Notes under the pieces: generated by a model
What the model saw: the letters and a program-made list of their open reading frames with translations, nothing else
Told to the model about the DNA's origin: nothing
The model's database searches: none
Position numbers and translations under genes: made by a program
Shown: one piece after another, positions 24,716 to 32,725 of the stretch
How positions within the stretch are numbered: position 1 is the stretch's first letter
How the letters are laid out: each line of letters opens with the position of its first letter
DNA from: Yanshouia hominis
Lineage (GTDB): Bacteria; Bacillota; Clostridia; Oscillospirales; Ruminococcaceae
Reading direction: 5' to 3'
Length of the DNA: 64,000 nt
Assembly (NCBI GenBank): GCA_014385025.1
Contig: JACRTB010000014.1
Coordinates: forward strand, 1 to 64,000

Positions 24716-24790
24716 GCCATACGAAAACACACGTCTGTTTTTTGCCGCCCGGGACATACTAAGAGAAACCACAGGATAGGAGAGATAACA

Positions 24791-25741
24791 ATGGAACTGA
24801 AAACACGAAAGGTGGTTCTGGTCGGCACCGGCTTTGTCGGGATGAGCTACGCCTACGCGATGCTCAACCAGAACGTTTGTGACGAACTTGTTCTCATCGA
24901 TATCGACCGGCAGCGCGCGGAGGGTGAAGCCATGGATCTCAACCACGGGCTTCCCTTTTCCGGGTCGCACATGAAAATCCACGCGGGAGATTATCAGGAT
25001 TGCGCCGATGCCGATCTGGTGGCGATCTGCGCGGGGGCGGCTCAGAAGCCCGGCGAGGAGCGAACCGCCCTGCTGCACCGCAACGCCGAGGTGTTCCGGG
25101 CGATCATCAGCCCCATTGTTTCCTCTGGTTTCGGCGGAATCCTGCTCATCGCCACCAATCCCGTCGATATCATGGCACATGTGGCGCAGACTCTTTCCGG
25201 CTTCGACAGCTGCCGGGTCATCGGGACCGGCACCATTCTGGATACCGCCCGTCTGCGCTATCAGATCGGCCGCTTCTTCCGCATCGATCCGCGTAATGTT
25301 CACGCCTATGTGATGGGCGAGCATGGAGAGAGCGAATTTGTCCCCTGGTCGCAGGCAATGGTGGCGACCAAACCGGTGGGCCTTTTCATGGGGGAGAACG
25401 GCTCTCTGAATCTCGGCCAAATGCTGCAAATTGAGACTGAGGTGCGGGACGCAGCCCAAAAAATTATTCTCGCCAAAAAGGCCACCTATTATGGAATCGG
25501 CATGGCAATGGTGCGAATCACCCGCGCAGTTCTCGGGGATGAACAGAGCGTGCTGACCGTATCAACCATGATGCGGGGGGATTACCGCCTGAATCAGGTC
25601 TACCTCGGCACCCCCTGCATCGTCGGCAGACGCGGAGTCACAGGCGTGGTCGGACTTCCGCTCGAGCAGGGTGAGCAGGCAAAGCTGGAGCATTCCGCGC
25701 AGATTCTTTCCGGGCTTTATCAGGGACTGCGCCTGAGCTGA
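24791..25741 (+). CDS. ldh: L-lactate dehydrogenase
   Basis: 316 residues from ATG 24791 behind AGGAGA; the open frame extending upstream to 24629 is not translated. Motifs: VGTGFVGMSYA Rossmann loop, IDID (Asp for NAD specificity), Gln85 and Arg91 in AAQKPGEER (lactate rather than malate specificity), ATNPVD, Asp151-Arg154, and catalytic His178 in GEHGESE. It reduces pyruvate to L-lactate in fermentation. It is monocistronic, with its own terminator, and divergent from the nudC-like gene. Confidence 0.92.
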   Translation: MELKTRKVVLVGTGFVGMSYAYAMLNQNVCDELVLIDIDRQRAEGEAMDLNHGLPFSGSHMKIHAGDYQDCADADLVAICAGAAQKPGEERTALLHRNAEVFRAIISPIVSSGFGGILLIATNPVDIMAHVAQTLSGFDSCRVIGTGTILDTARLRYQIGRFFRIDPRNVHAYVMGEHGESEFVPWSQAMVATKPVGLFMGENGSLNLGQMLQIETEVRDAAQKIILAKKATYYGIGMAMVRITRAVLGDEQSVLTVSTMMRGDYRLNQVYLGTPCIVGRRGVTGVVGLPLEQGEQAKLEHSAQILSGLYQGLRLS

Positions 25742-25758
25742 TCCGACCGGCACGATAC

Positions 25759-25791
25759 AAAACGGCGGTTCTTTTTCAGAGCCGCCGTTTT
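25759..25791 (+). terminator. ldh terminator
   Basis: Stem AAAACGGCGGTTCT (25759-25772) pairs with AGAGCCGCCGTTTT (25778-25791) with one G-T pair and a 5-nt loop, followed by TCTTT. It lies 18 bp past the ldh stop. Confidence 0.8.
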
Positions 25792-25868
25792 CTTTCCCTT
25801 GCGTCCGCCTTGTCTTTTCGAACATTTCACAGTATGATGGAACTTGACTGAGGACGGGAGGACGAACG

Positions 25869-26408
25869 ATGCTGGCAATTCTGATGACGTCTGCCGCCGA
25901 AAGCGGTGAGGCGGAAAAGTTTACCGCCATCTACAAACGGTACCACCGCATCCTTCTCAGACTGGCCTGCTCCATTCTCAAGGAACAGCAGGCGGCCGAG
26001 GATGCGGTGCAGAACGCATTTCTGAACATTCTTAGAAATTTAGATAAAATTGATGAAATTAACTGTAGCAAAACCCGCGTTTTTCTGATTGTTATTACCA
26101 GAAGGGAGTGCTACAAGCTCTACAATATCCGCAGGGAAGAGCAACCGATTGAGCTTGGGGAGGATTTGGCCGGACCGGACGCCGTCTGGGAGGAGATTGA
26201 GCAGAACGCGGACGGCGAAGCTCTGCGGGAAGCGATGCTGAAGCTTTCCGAGCTTGACCGCCAGCTTCTTCTCGGAAAATATGCCTACGGCTACCGCTAT
26301 CGGGAGCTTGCCTCCCTGTTCGGGCTCAGCGAAAAAAATGTCTCGGTTCGCCTGCTGCGGGCCAAGCAGAAAATTGTGCTGCTGTTAAAAGGAGGTGAGG
26401 GCCTGTGA
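25869..26408 (+). CDS. ECF-type sigma-70 family sigma factor
   Basis: 179 residues behind GGGAGG. Region 2 is visible at about 15-80 (YKRYHRILLRLACSIL, AAEDAVQNAFLNIL) and region 4 at about 118-172 (LSELDRQLLLGKYAYGYRYRE, then SEKNVSVRLLRAKQKI helix-turn-helix). There is no region 3, as in extracytoplasmic-function sigma factors. The next gene starts within its stop codon (GTGA overlap) and encodes a membrane DUF4367 protein, the usual anti-sigma arrangement. Confidence 0.88.
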   Translation: MLAILMTSAAESGEAEKFTAIYKRYHRILLRLACSILKEQQAAEDAVQNAFLNILRNLDKIDEINCSKTRVFLIVITRRECYKLYNIRREEQPIELGEDLAGPDAVWEEIEQNADGEALREAMLKLSELDRQLLLGKYAYGYRYRELASLFGLSEKNVSVRLLRAKQKIVLLLKGGEGL

Positions 26409-27157
26409 AGGGAAAGAGAACAATCCCAGCGGAACAGGACCCCCGTTTTGAGGCCCTCCTTACCGCCGCCTCGCAAGACCTTGCCCGGGAACAGGAACGC
26501 GAGGCGGACCGACTCTTTGAGCAGCTCGGCCGGGAACCGGAAATCGAGTCTTCTCCGGAGCACCTCGCCGATATGCAGTCCCTGCTGCAAAAAGCCGGGC
26601 ATTCCAGGCGGCAAGGTGGCCTCGGACGGTTCTTGCTGCAGTGGGCCGCCTGTCTGGCGCTGGCAGCCTGCGTCGGAAGCGTGGCCTTCCCCACCCAGGC
26701 GGCGGCTGTCTGGCAGCAGCTCCGGAGCTTTGTCTACCGTCAGTACGTCACCCACACCGAAATCCATATTTCCGCGCCCGAATCGGAGATCCACACCGGC
26801 CCTACCGCCGACGAATTCACGCCGGTGCGCCCTTCCTACATTCCGGAGGGCTTTGTCCGCACCGAGGAGGAACAGCTTACCATCCTGTCGTTCATCATCT
26901 ATGAAAGAAACGAGCAGCGGATCAGCTTTCAGCAAATGTTTGCCGACGGAACAGGGATCGGTCTGGATACGGAGGACGCTTACACCGAAAGTGCTCAGGT
27001 CAGCGGAATGGAAGCCCTCTACGTCGAAAAGCAGATCGGGGACAGTGTTCACCGTACCCTGCTCTATCACGATGAAGTTTACATTTACCTGCTGTCAGCC
27101 GACGGCCTCTCCCGCCAGGAGCTGTTCAAAATTGCAGAAAGCGTGCCCGCCGTCTGA
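26405..27157 (+). CDS. DUF4367 membrane protein, probable anti-sigma factor
   Basis: 250 residues from GTG overlapping the sigma stop. Residues 1-80 are a charged cytoplasmic part, one membrane helix lies at about 81-100, and the external part (about 130-248) contains the DUF4367 pattern (YIPEGF at the start, AVYVEK-like strand ALYVEKQIGD). Translational coupling with an ECF sigma gene and single-span topology support an anti-sigma role, with the outer DUF4367 domain sensing a signal. Direct binding to the sigma factor is inferred, not shown. Confidence 0.75.
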   Translation: MKGKRTIPAEQDPRFEALLTAASQDLAREQEREADRLFEQLGREPEIESSPEHLADMQSLLQKAGHSRRQGGLGRFLLQWAACLALAACVGSVAFPTQAAAVWQQLRSFVYRQYVTHTEIHISAPESEIHTGPTADEFTPVRPSYIPEGFVRTEEEQLTILSFIIYERNEQRISFQQMFADGTGIGLDTEDAYTESAQVSGMEALYVEKQIGDSVHRTLLYHDEVYIYLLSADGLSRQELFKIAESVPAV

Positions 27158-27194
27158 GTTCAGGCAGATCCATCCCCTGTAAGGAGGTGTCCGA

Positions 27195-27632
27195 ATGCCC
27201 CGTCTTATGTCAACGGAAGAATATGCCCGATCCTATGATCGCTGCGCGGAAAGGCTCTACCGCTTTGCGCTCTATGTGCTGGGCGATGCGCGCCAGGCCG
27301 AGTCGGCTGTCTCCTCTGCTTTTGCAAGCGGATTACAGACCTGTCCTCCGCTGAAGGGCGACGATACTTTTTTGGAAGAGATGCTCCGCCTCGTCTGCGG
27401 AGCCTGCGAATGCTCCGTCCCGCTGGAAGGGGACTCCTACGCCGATGGAATCCGCCGGGCTGTCGCCGGAGACTGCGAAGAATCGCTTCTAAGGGTTTTG
27501 GCTTCCAAACCCTGTCACAGACGTGCCGTTCTGATTTTAAATGCCCTCTTCGGCTGCGACACAACCGCTTTGCAGCGGATTCTGTCCGCTAAGTCCGGGC
27601 GCCCTGTTTCCGCTGCCGCCATTCCGGTTTGA
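27195..27632 (+). CDS. Small degenerate sigma-70-like protein
   Basis: 145 residues behind a near-perfect AAGGAGGTG. Residues about 10-45 (YDRCAERLYRFALYVLGDARQAESAVSSAF) resemble sigma region 2 of the upstream ECF gene, and about 105-130 (HRRAVLILNALFGCDTTALQRIL) resemble the start of region 4. The DNA-binding helix of region 4 is then cut short. It may be a non-binding modulator or a decaying paralogue. It is the third gene of the sigma/DUF4367 unit, 38 bp downstream. Confidence 0.55.
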   Translation: MPRLMSTEEYARSYDRCAERLYRFALYVLGDARQAESAVSSAFASGLQTCPPLKGDDTFLEEMLRLVCGACECSVPLEGDSYADGIRRAVAGDCEESLLRVLASKPCHRRAVLILNALFGCDTTALQRILSAKSGRPVSAAAIPV

Positions 27633-27992
27633 AGCGCGCGGCAAAGATAGCGGCACCCGCACACATCGGCTCCGCTTGATGCGGAAGTTGATGCAAAGGA
27701 TGCGCCGAGATTGACGAAGTGCGTACAATTTTTCACCGCGCCGGACACCTGCTTTTATGTCAAGAACCGGCGAATTACAAAGATTTCAAAAAGTGCGGCA
27801 GCCCTGAAAGAAAGGCCAAAATCAGATCATCCGCTGTGTTATTTCTACAGGCGAGAGGCCCCGGTAAAAACCGTCGGTCATGCCAATGCACCGCCCCCCT
27901 TGTTTGCCGCCCGGAGCGAGTACGCGGAGCGCAGCGACGCGCGGGAGGGCGAGTGCGGGCGGCACCGGACGGCCGCGCCGCCCGAGCCGATT

Positions 27993-28057
27993 GCCCGGCG
28001 AGGGGGGGCCACATGGGCGGCCACGCGGGCCGCCCATGTGGCCCCCCCTCGCCGGGC
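27993..28057. repeat. Perfect 30-bp-arm inverted repeat
   Basis: Arms 27993-28022 and 28028-28057 are exact complements around the 5-nt loop ACGCG. The arm starts GCCCGGCGAG, has a run of seven G and ends ATGGGCGGCC. No T-run follows, so it is not an ordinary terminator. It could be a cruciform, a mobile palindromic element or the stem of a structured RNA. Confidence 0.9.
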
Positions 28058-28111
28058 GACCTATTTGTTGTCAACAGCGCTGGCACCGCAGAAAGGAAAG
28101 GGCCGAAGCCC

Positions 28112-28230
28112 TCACCCGTCGGACCAGCGGCCCTTCGCCCATGGGTTCCAGTCCGGGGCGTAGTAGTCGGCCAGATACTCCACACAGGCCTGCGCGATTT
28201 CCGCGACCGGCGAGCGGGGCTGCCGCGCGG
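28112..28230 (-). pseudogene. Possible C-terminal gene fragment, unknown
   Basis: The minus-strand frame ending at 28112 gives SPVAEIAQACVEYLADYYAP, then DWNPWAKGRWSDG and stop. Its amino-acid composition looks like real protein, unlike the Arg/Pro/Ala-rich shadows around it. Upstream of about 28230 the frame loses this character. I do not recognise the family; a remnant of a mobile-element gene is likely. Confidence 0.3.
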
Positions 28231-28425
28231 ACACGAGCGCCGGGGCGTGGCGGCGTGAACCTTTGCCGCCCGCTCGTGCAACCCTTGACCCGCGCGCAAA
28301 ATGGGAGAGGCGCAAAGGAGCGGCCCCTACTCTGTTTTCAACGCGAATATATGTTCTTTTCAACCACTGCTCCGCCCGCGAAAAGTCGCTCAAAATGCAC
28401 AAAAAAAGGGTGCCGTCAAGGTTTA

Positions 28426-29134
28426 TGCGCAAATTAATCTGCAGATCTCGTGAAAATGAAATCAGCCGGCAACAGAGGCGTCCTCCAGGGCAGCCTCCAG
28501 ATGCTTCATGTTCATGTACTTTTTATTGCCCCACTGGGTGCCGGCCACATAGCGCAGGCGGGCACAGACCAGCATGAGGGCGGAGTTGCCATCCGGGAAG
28601 GTGCCCACCACCCGGGTTCGGCGGCGGATCTCTCGGTTGAGCCGCTCGATAACGTTGTTGGTCCGGATGCGGGTCCAGTGCTCGAAAGGGAACTCGCAGT
28701 AGGTCAGCGTCTCCTCAATGCCGTCCTCCACCTTCTTTGCGGCCTCTTTCAGCTTCATAGAGTGCAGCTGCTCCACCACAGCTTTCGCTTTCTCACGGGC
28801 AGCCTTCTTGCTCTCCTGGGCAGTGACGTCTCCGGAAGTAGTGGTGAGATTCCTGCTGTAGTGGCCGCTGCGGTAGCCCTGACGCTCATCGCTGCGCTCA
28901 TACCGGGCCGCCTGCGTCAGTTTCTCCGCCTCGGCCTCCAGCAGCTCATTCAGGGTCTCTTCCACACTGCCACGGACCAATTCCTTGATCTGACCCTTGA
29001 TTACTTCCTCATTCAGCTGTACAATCTTTTCAGGCATGGTTTGCTTTCTCCTTTCAGAATGGTGTGTCGCAACTTCATTCTATCAGAGATCTGCAAACCT
29101 TGTCTCTCTTTTTATCTCTTTTTTAATTTGCGCA
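28426..29134 (-). mobile_element. Deletion derivative of an IS256-family element
   Basis: Terminal inverted repeats GCGCAAATTAA at 28427-28437 and its complement at 29123-29133 bound about 709 bp. A subterminal TGCAGATCTC / GAGATCTGCA pair lies just inside at 28440 and 29086. Full IS256 elements are about 1.3 kb. The missing part is the middle of the transposase. It could still be moved in trans by an intact copy elsewhere. Confidence 0.75.
28462..29037 (-). pseudogene. IS256-family transposase with in-frame internal deletion
   Basis: 191 residues instead of about 400. The N-terminal part (VRGSVEETLNELLEAEAEKL, then RYERSDERQGYRSGHYSRN) joins directly after TTSGDVT to the C-terminal part (KAKAVVEQLHSMKLKEAAKK, TNNVIERLNREIRRRTRVVG). 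The central catalytic domain with the first two aspartates is missing, yet the frame is kept. It is thus catalytically dead but may still be made and bind the element ends. Confidence 0.8.
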
Positions 29135-29356
29135 ACTTAGTATACCTTATCTGATGCTTACCTTAATTGCATTGAATGAGATCTGGGAAACGCTGACGTT
29201 TTTGGGATTTAAATCTAATCACATCTACATCCCCAAACTGCAAAATTCGAACGGCATTGACACCCGTATATTGTGCGGTGTTGCCTTAATATTTGCGCAG
29301 AAAAGTCTTTCCCAGTCTTGCTGAGATGAGAACATTATGTTCTATGGATATCAACT
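29135..29356. other. Short gap between the IS256 remnant and the regulator gene
   Basis: About 220 bp. A plus-strand frame reads LIALNEIWETLTFLGFKS but has no start site or family resemblance, and it may be a gene fragment cut by the insertion. Nothing else is visible. Confidence 0.3.
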
Positions 29357-30682
29357 TTATAGTTTAAACTGGATAAGATGTTGTGGGCGTCCCTTTTTTT
29401 CCTGCAGCTTTCCAACAATAGAGGCATAGCCAGACCGCCGTAATTTGTCGACAATTCGATTCATGCTACGAGTGGAAAGGCCGCATTCTTTCGCAAGATC
29501 AGCGGCTAAAAAGGATTCCTTGTTACTACTCTTGATAATATGCTGTAATTGAATCAAGCGTTGAATTCCAATTCCCGTTTTTTCGGAAATTCGATTTAAT
29601 ATTGGGTCTACTGCTATATCGCTTTGGGGAGATTTTTGCTCACTTTGGAAAGGACCCCAACAGATGTGATTTGGATAGTAAATCATTAAAGTAGTTATTG
29701 GGTATGTTTCAGCACGTCTCATCGCTAAAACAGCGTTTTTTTTGCTCTGTTGAATGGAGGTCCCGTAGCCAATACCAATATAAACTTGCTCATGCAAATT
29801 TTTTGTAAATTGGTTTAATAATGACATATTTTCGTATTGTGTTGTGATGCTTTCGAGTAGGTTTTTATCACAAAATAAGTAAAACCCATCGAAAGGAGCC
29901 GGGGTTATTGCTGCCTGAAGTGTTTCCGAAAACTGATAAATTAGCTTTTCGGCCTCCAAGCGATCCAATACGCCAAGATATTCATCTACAGAAAGAACAG
30001 AATATTCTTTGACATGTGAAAAAGTTATGGCAAGCACAGCAACGGAGGCATATTGTTCAATGGAGGCCTGGTGCTTAAAGTAAATCCGATGCATCACATT
30101 ATAAAATGAGTTTACATCTTGGCCAATTAAATAGACGGGAATCCCTTCCTGCCTCAATCGAGTTTCTATTGCAGAAAATGCTGTTATACAACACGAGCAT
30201 CGTCCCTGTTCGTAATTCGTTTTGTGGAAAATGTAAACTTGATTCAAAGATGAATCGTAAAAATCTTCATAATTGATGTCCATAAGGGAATGTTTTTCCG
30301 TGTCTAATAAAAGGTCTTTCAACTGTTCCTCACTGAAGGAATCAATGCTACACTGTTCGCCATCATATCCATCGCGTTGCGCCTCAAATAAAGCTCGAAT
30401 AAGAGTTGAGCCTTCGCATGTGACATATTCCCAAATGCATGTTGGAGTAACCTTACGCAACGCAGTATAGTAGAGCATTCTGCCCGAGAAGAGCAATCCA
30501 TCATAGGTTTTTTGTAGTTCGGCCACAACTAATGGAACATCATCATAGTTACCTTCAACATAAATCCAATCAGTTTGGATATACCCGTGACGAAAAACAG
30601 AGTTTGCAATACGCTCTAACCGTTTTTTTGTCATGGTACTCTTTGGCGTAGCAATCTTCATACGTATATATGCAATTCGCAT
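29357..30682 (-). CDS. Probable transcriptional regulator with palm-like sensor and winged HTH
   Basis: 441 residues from ATG 30682, preceded by GGGGGG as the likely ribosome site; an ATG at 30703 is an alternative. The C-terminal 70 residues form a winged helix-turn-helix (DLAKECGLSTRSMNRIVDKL followed by a basic wing and GRPQHLIQF). A middle section contains YIGIGYGTSIQQSKKNAVLA, similar in pattern to GGDEF or GTP cyclohydrolase III-like palm domains. The N-terminus (RIAYIRMKIATPKS) is unfamiliar. It diverges from the D-aminoacylase and permease genes and is AT-rich like them, so it most likely regulates them. Confidence 0.6.
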   Translation of the reverse strand: MRIAYIRMKIATPKSTMTKKRLERIANSVFRHGYIQTDWIYVEGNYDDVPLVVAELQKTYDGLLFSGRMLYYTALRKVTPTCIWEYVTCEGSTLIRALFEAQRDGYDGEQCSIDSFSEEQLKDLLLDTEKHSLMDINYEDFYDSSLNQVYIFHKTNYEQGRCSCCITAFSAIETRLRQEGIPVYLIGQDVNSFYNVMHRIYFKHQASIEQYASVAVLAITFSHVKEYSVLSVDEYLGVLDRLEAEKLIYQFSETLQAAITPAPFDGFYLFCDKNLLESITTQYENMSLLNQFTKNLHEQVYIGIGYGTSIQQSKKNAVLAMRRAETYPITTLMIYYPNHICWGPFQSEQKSPQSDIAVDPILNRISEKTGIGIQRLIQLQHIIKSSNKESFLAADLAKECGLSTRSMNRIVDKLRRSGYASIVGKLQEKKGRPQHLIQFKL

Positions 30683-31014
30683 AGAAATCCCCCCAAAAAA
30701 CAAATGTGTTTATCTTCATGAAGTTTGTCTTAATATATGACAGTGAGCAAAAATTGTAAATACGAAAAGCTACTTTTACATTATATTTGTATATTTTAAC
30801 AAAAGAACGAATGATTTTTTTTCTTAATAAAACACTATTTTCGAATTACGGTCAATTTAAGGTCACATTTCCCGCTGATATAATAAAAACAGAAAGCTGT
30901 CATAAATATTTGACCTTTTTCTTGGGGGTGATTCTTAATAAGCTTATGATTGGTCACGTCCATTAAAGTGAGAAAGTTGAAATCGCAACTTTATAGTTGG
31001 AGGAGAGGATCGCC
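30683..31014. promoter_or_regulatory. Divergent control region of the D-aminoacylase module
   Basis: About 330 bp of very AT-rich DNA between the divergent regulator and deacylase genes. TTGACC at 30910-30915 is a possible -35 box for the plus-strand genes, though no clear -10 is at ideal spacing. No strong palindrome was found by eye. Confidence 0.35.
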
Positions 31015-32658
31015 TTGATTGACGTAAAAATTATTGGCGGCACTATAGTCGATGGTAGCGGCACAAAAAGATATCGTGCAGATATCGGCATCATTGGTGA
31101 CAAGATTTGCGAAATTGGGGATTTGAAAGAAGTAGACGCACGAGAGAGCATTGACGCAACAGGCCAAATCGTCGCGCCTGGATTTATTGATTTACATACA
31201 CATTCTGATATTTCACTTATTGTCGATCCAAAAGCCAGTAGCAAAATTCATGACGGTGTTACAACTGAAGTTATTGGCAATTGCGGTATTGGTCTTGCAC
31301 CTATATGCGAGAAACAAAAGGCAAACCTACTTAGTTATTTAGGAACTCGCCTTGTTGGTACTATTCCCATTCAACTGGAACTCCCGTGGAACACGATGGA
31401 AGAGTATCTTTCTACATTCAAAAAGCAGCCTCCGGCCACAAATGTTGCTTCATTGGTTGCTCAGGGCGCTGTACGAATCAATGAGATGGGATTCGAGCGT
31501 GACGCGGCAAGTCCAAAACAAACGGAGCGAATGCAAGCTGAGATCAAAAAAGCAATGGAGGCTGGTTGCGTAGGTTTATCTTCCGGACTTGTCTATATGC
31601 CGGGTGAATTTACTAGCAAAGATGAATTGGCAGACCTTTGCAAAGCAATTGTCCCGTATGGCGGATTTTATGCAACACACATTCGTAGTGAAGGCGAGCA
31701 TGTATTTAATGCCGTAGACGAGGCCTTGTATATTGCGCAAAAGAGCGGTGTTCCACTGCATATTTCGCATCTCAAGTTAGCTAGTAGCTCTCATTGGGGA
31801 GAAACAGACAAGCTATTGGGCAAAATCGACCACGCGCGTTCGAAGGGCTTTGATGTTACTTTTGATGCTTATCCGTATGCTCTTGGGTGCACTTCGCTTG
31901 CTGGCAAACTTCCACCGTGGGTTTTTGAGGGAGGGACAGATAGAATGCTAGAGCGGCTTCAGTCTGTCACCCTTCGTGATCGTATGCGCGCTGATTTGAA
32001 AAATAATGATATTCACGGATGGGAGTCGTTTGCTTACCCTAAGGGATGCAATGGCCCGACCGGTTGGGATTCCGTAATATTCGCTAATGTCATGACCGAA
32101 GAGAATCAATCCCTCCTTGGAAAAACTATTGAAGACGTTGCAAAAGAACAAAACAAAGATCCCTTTGATGTGATGTTCGATACAATCATTCAAGAGAAGG
32201 GACGTATACAGATTCTGCGAAAAATCATGAACGAGGATGATGTTAAGGTAATCCTTTCTCGTCCGGACTGCATCATCGTTTCGGATGGACAGAGTCTGTC
32301 AACGGAAGGTGTCCTGAGCACCGGAAGACCTCATCCTCGAGCATTTGGTTCGCGTGCCAAAATTTTGGGACATTACTCTCGTGATTTGGGATTGTTCAGT
32401 GTCGAAACTGCAGTTCGGAAAATGACCTCTTTGCCTGCCGAGAGAATGGGGCTTCATCATCGTGGTTTGCTTCGTGTAGGTAATTATGCTGACATTACCA
32501 TTTTTGATTATAATAAAGTTCGAGACGCTGCTACATTCATAGTTCCCCAGCAATATTCAGAAGGTTTCAGTTACGTCGTAGTGAACGGCAAGGTTGCTCT
32601 TAGAAATGGTGTTGAAACATCTGAATTCTCTGGGCGTTTTGTTGAAAGAGAAAAGTAA
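31015..32658 (+). CDS. N-acyl-D-amino-acid deacylase (amidohydrolase superfamily)
   Basis: 547 residues from TTG 31015, chosen because GGAGGAGAGG lies just upstream; the TTG at 30997 would put this site inside the gene. Metal-site motifs match D-aminoacylase: His61 and His63 in GFIDLHTHSD, Cys90 in GNCGIGLAP, ATHIRSEGEH and HISHLK (zinc histidines), and SDGQSLSTEG near the C-terminus. The enzyme splits N-acyl-D-amino acids to a D-amino acid and an acid; relatives also act on N-acyl-D-glutamate or dihydropyrimidine-like substrates. It is followed by a permease gene and preceded by a divergent regulator. Confidence 0.85.
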   Translation: MIDVKIIGGTIVDGSGTKRYRADIGIIGDKICEIGDLKEVDARESIDATGQIVAPGFIDLHTHSDISLIVDPKASSKIHDGVTTEVIGNCGIGLAPICEKQKANLLSYLGTRLVGTIPIQLELPWNTMEEYLSTFKKQPPATNVASLVAQGAVRINEMGFERDAASPKQTERMQAEIKKAMEAGCVGLSSGLVYMPGEFTSKDELADLCKAIVPYGGFYATHIRSEGEHVFNAVDEALYIAQKSGVPLHISHLKLASSSHWGETDKLLGKIDHARSKGFDVTFDAYPYALGCTSLAGKLPPWVFEGGTDRMLERLQSVTLRDRMRADLKNNDIHGWESFAYPKGCNGPTGWDSVIFANVMTEENQSLLGKTIEDVAKEQNKDPFDVMFDTIIQEKGRIQILRKIMNEDDVKVILSRPDCIIVSDGQSLSTEGVLSTGRPHPRAFGSRAKILGHYSRDLGLFSVETAVRKMTSLPAERMGLHHRGLLRVGNYADITIFDYNKVRDAATFIVPQQYSEGFSYVVVNGKVALRNGVETSEFSGRFVEREK

Positions 32659-32725
32659 TGACATATTGAAAATTTCGAGATCATTCAAATAATAAAAAAT
32701 TTATATGAGAAGGGCGGACAGAATT

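Larger units (their letters stand above)
27633..28425. other. GC-rich non-coding stretch between the sigma unit and the IS256 remnant
   Basis: About 790 bp with many overlapping open frames caused by high GC, none with a ribosome site or known family. It contains the 65-bp palindrome at 27993-28057. A possible coding fragment on the minus strand (28112 to about 28230) ends YLADYYAPDWNPWAKGRW then a stop. The stretch looks like decayed mobile-element DNA. Confidence 0.4.

Noticed and set aside
27719-28437. Several 100-185 residue frames in the GC-rich stretch
   Set aside because: Arg/Pro/Ala-rich overlapping frames on both strands around a palindrome; only the short tail near 28112-28230 looks protein-like.
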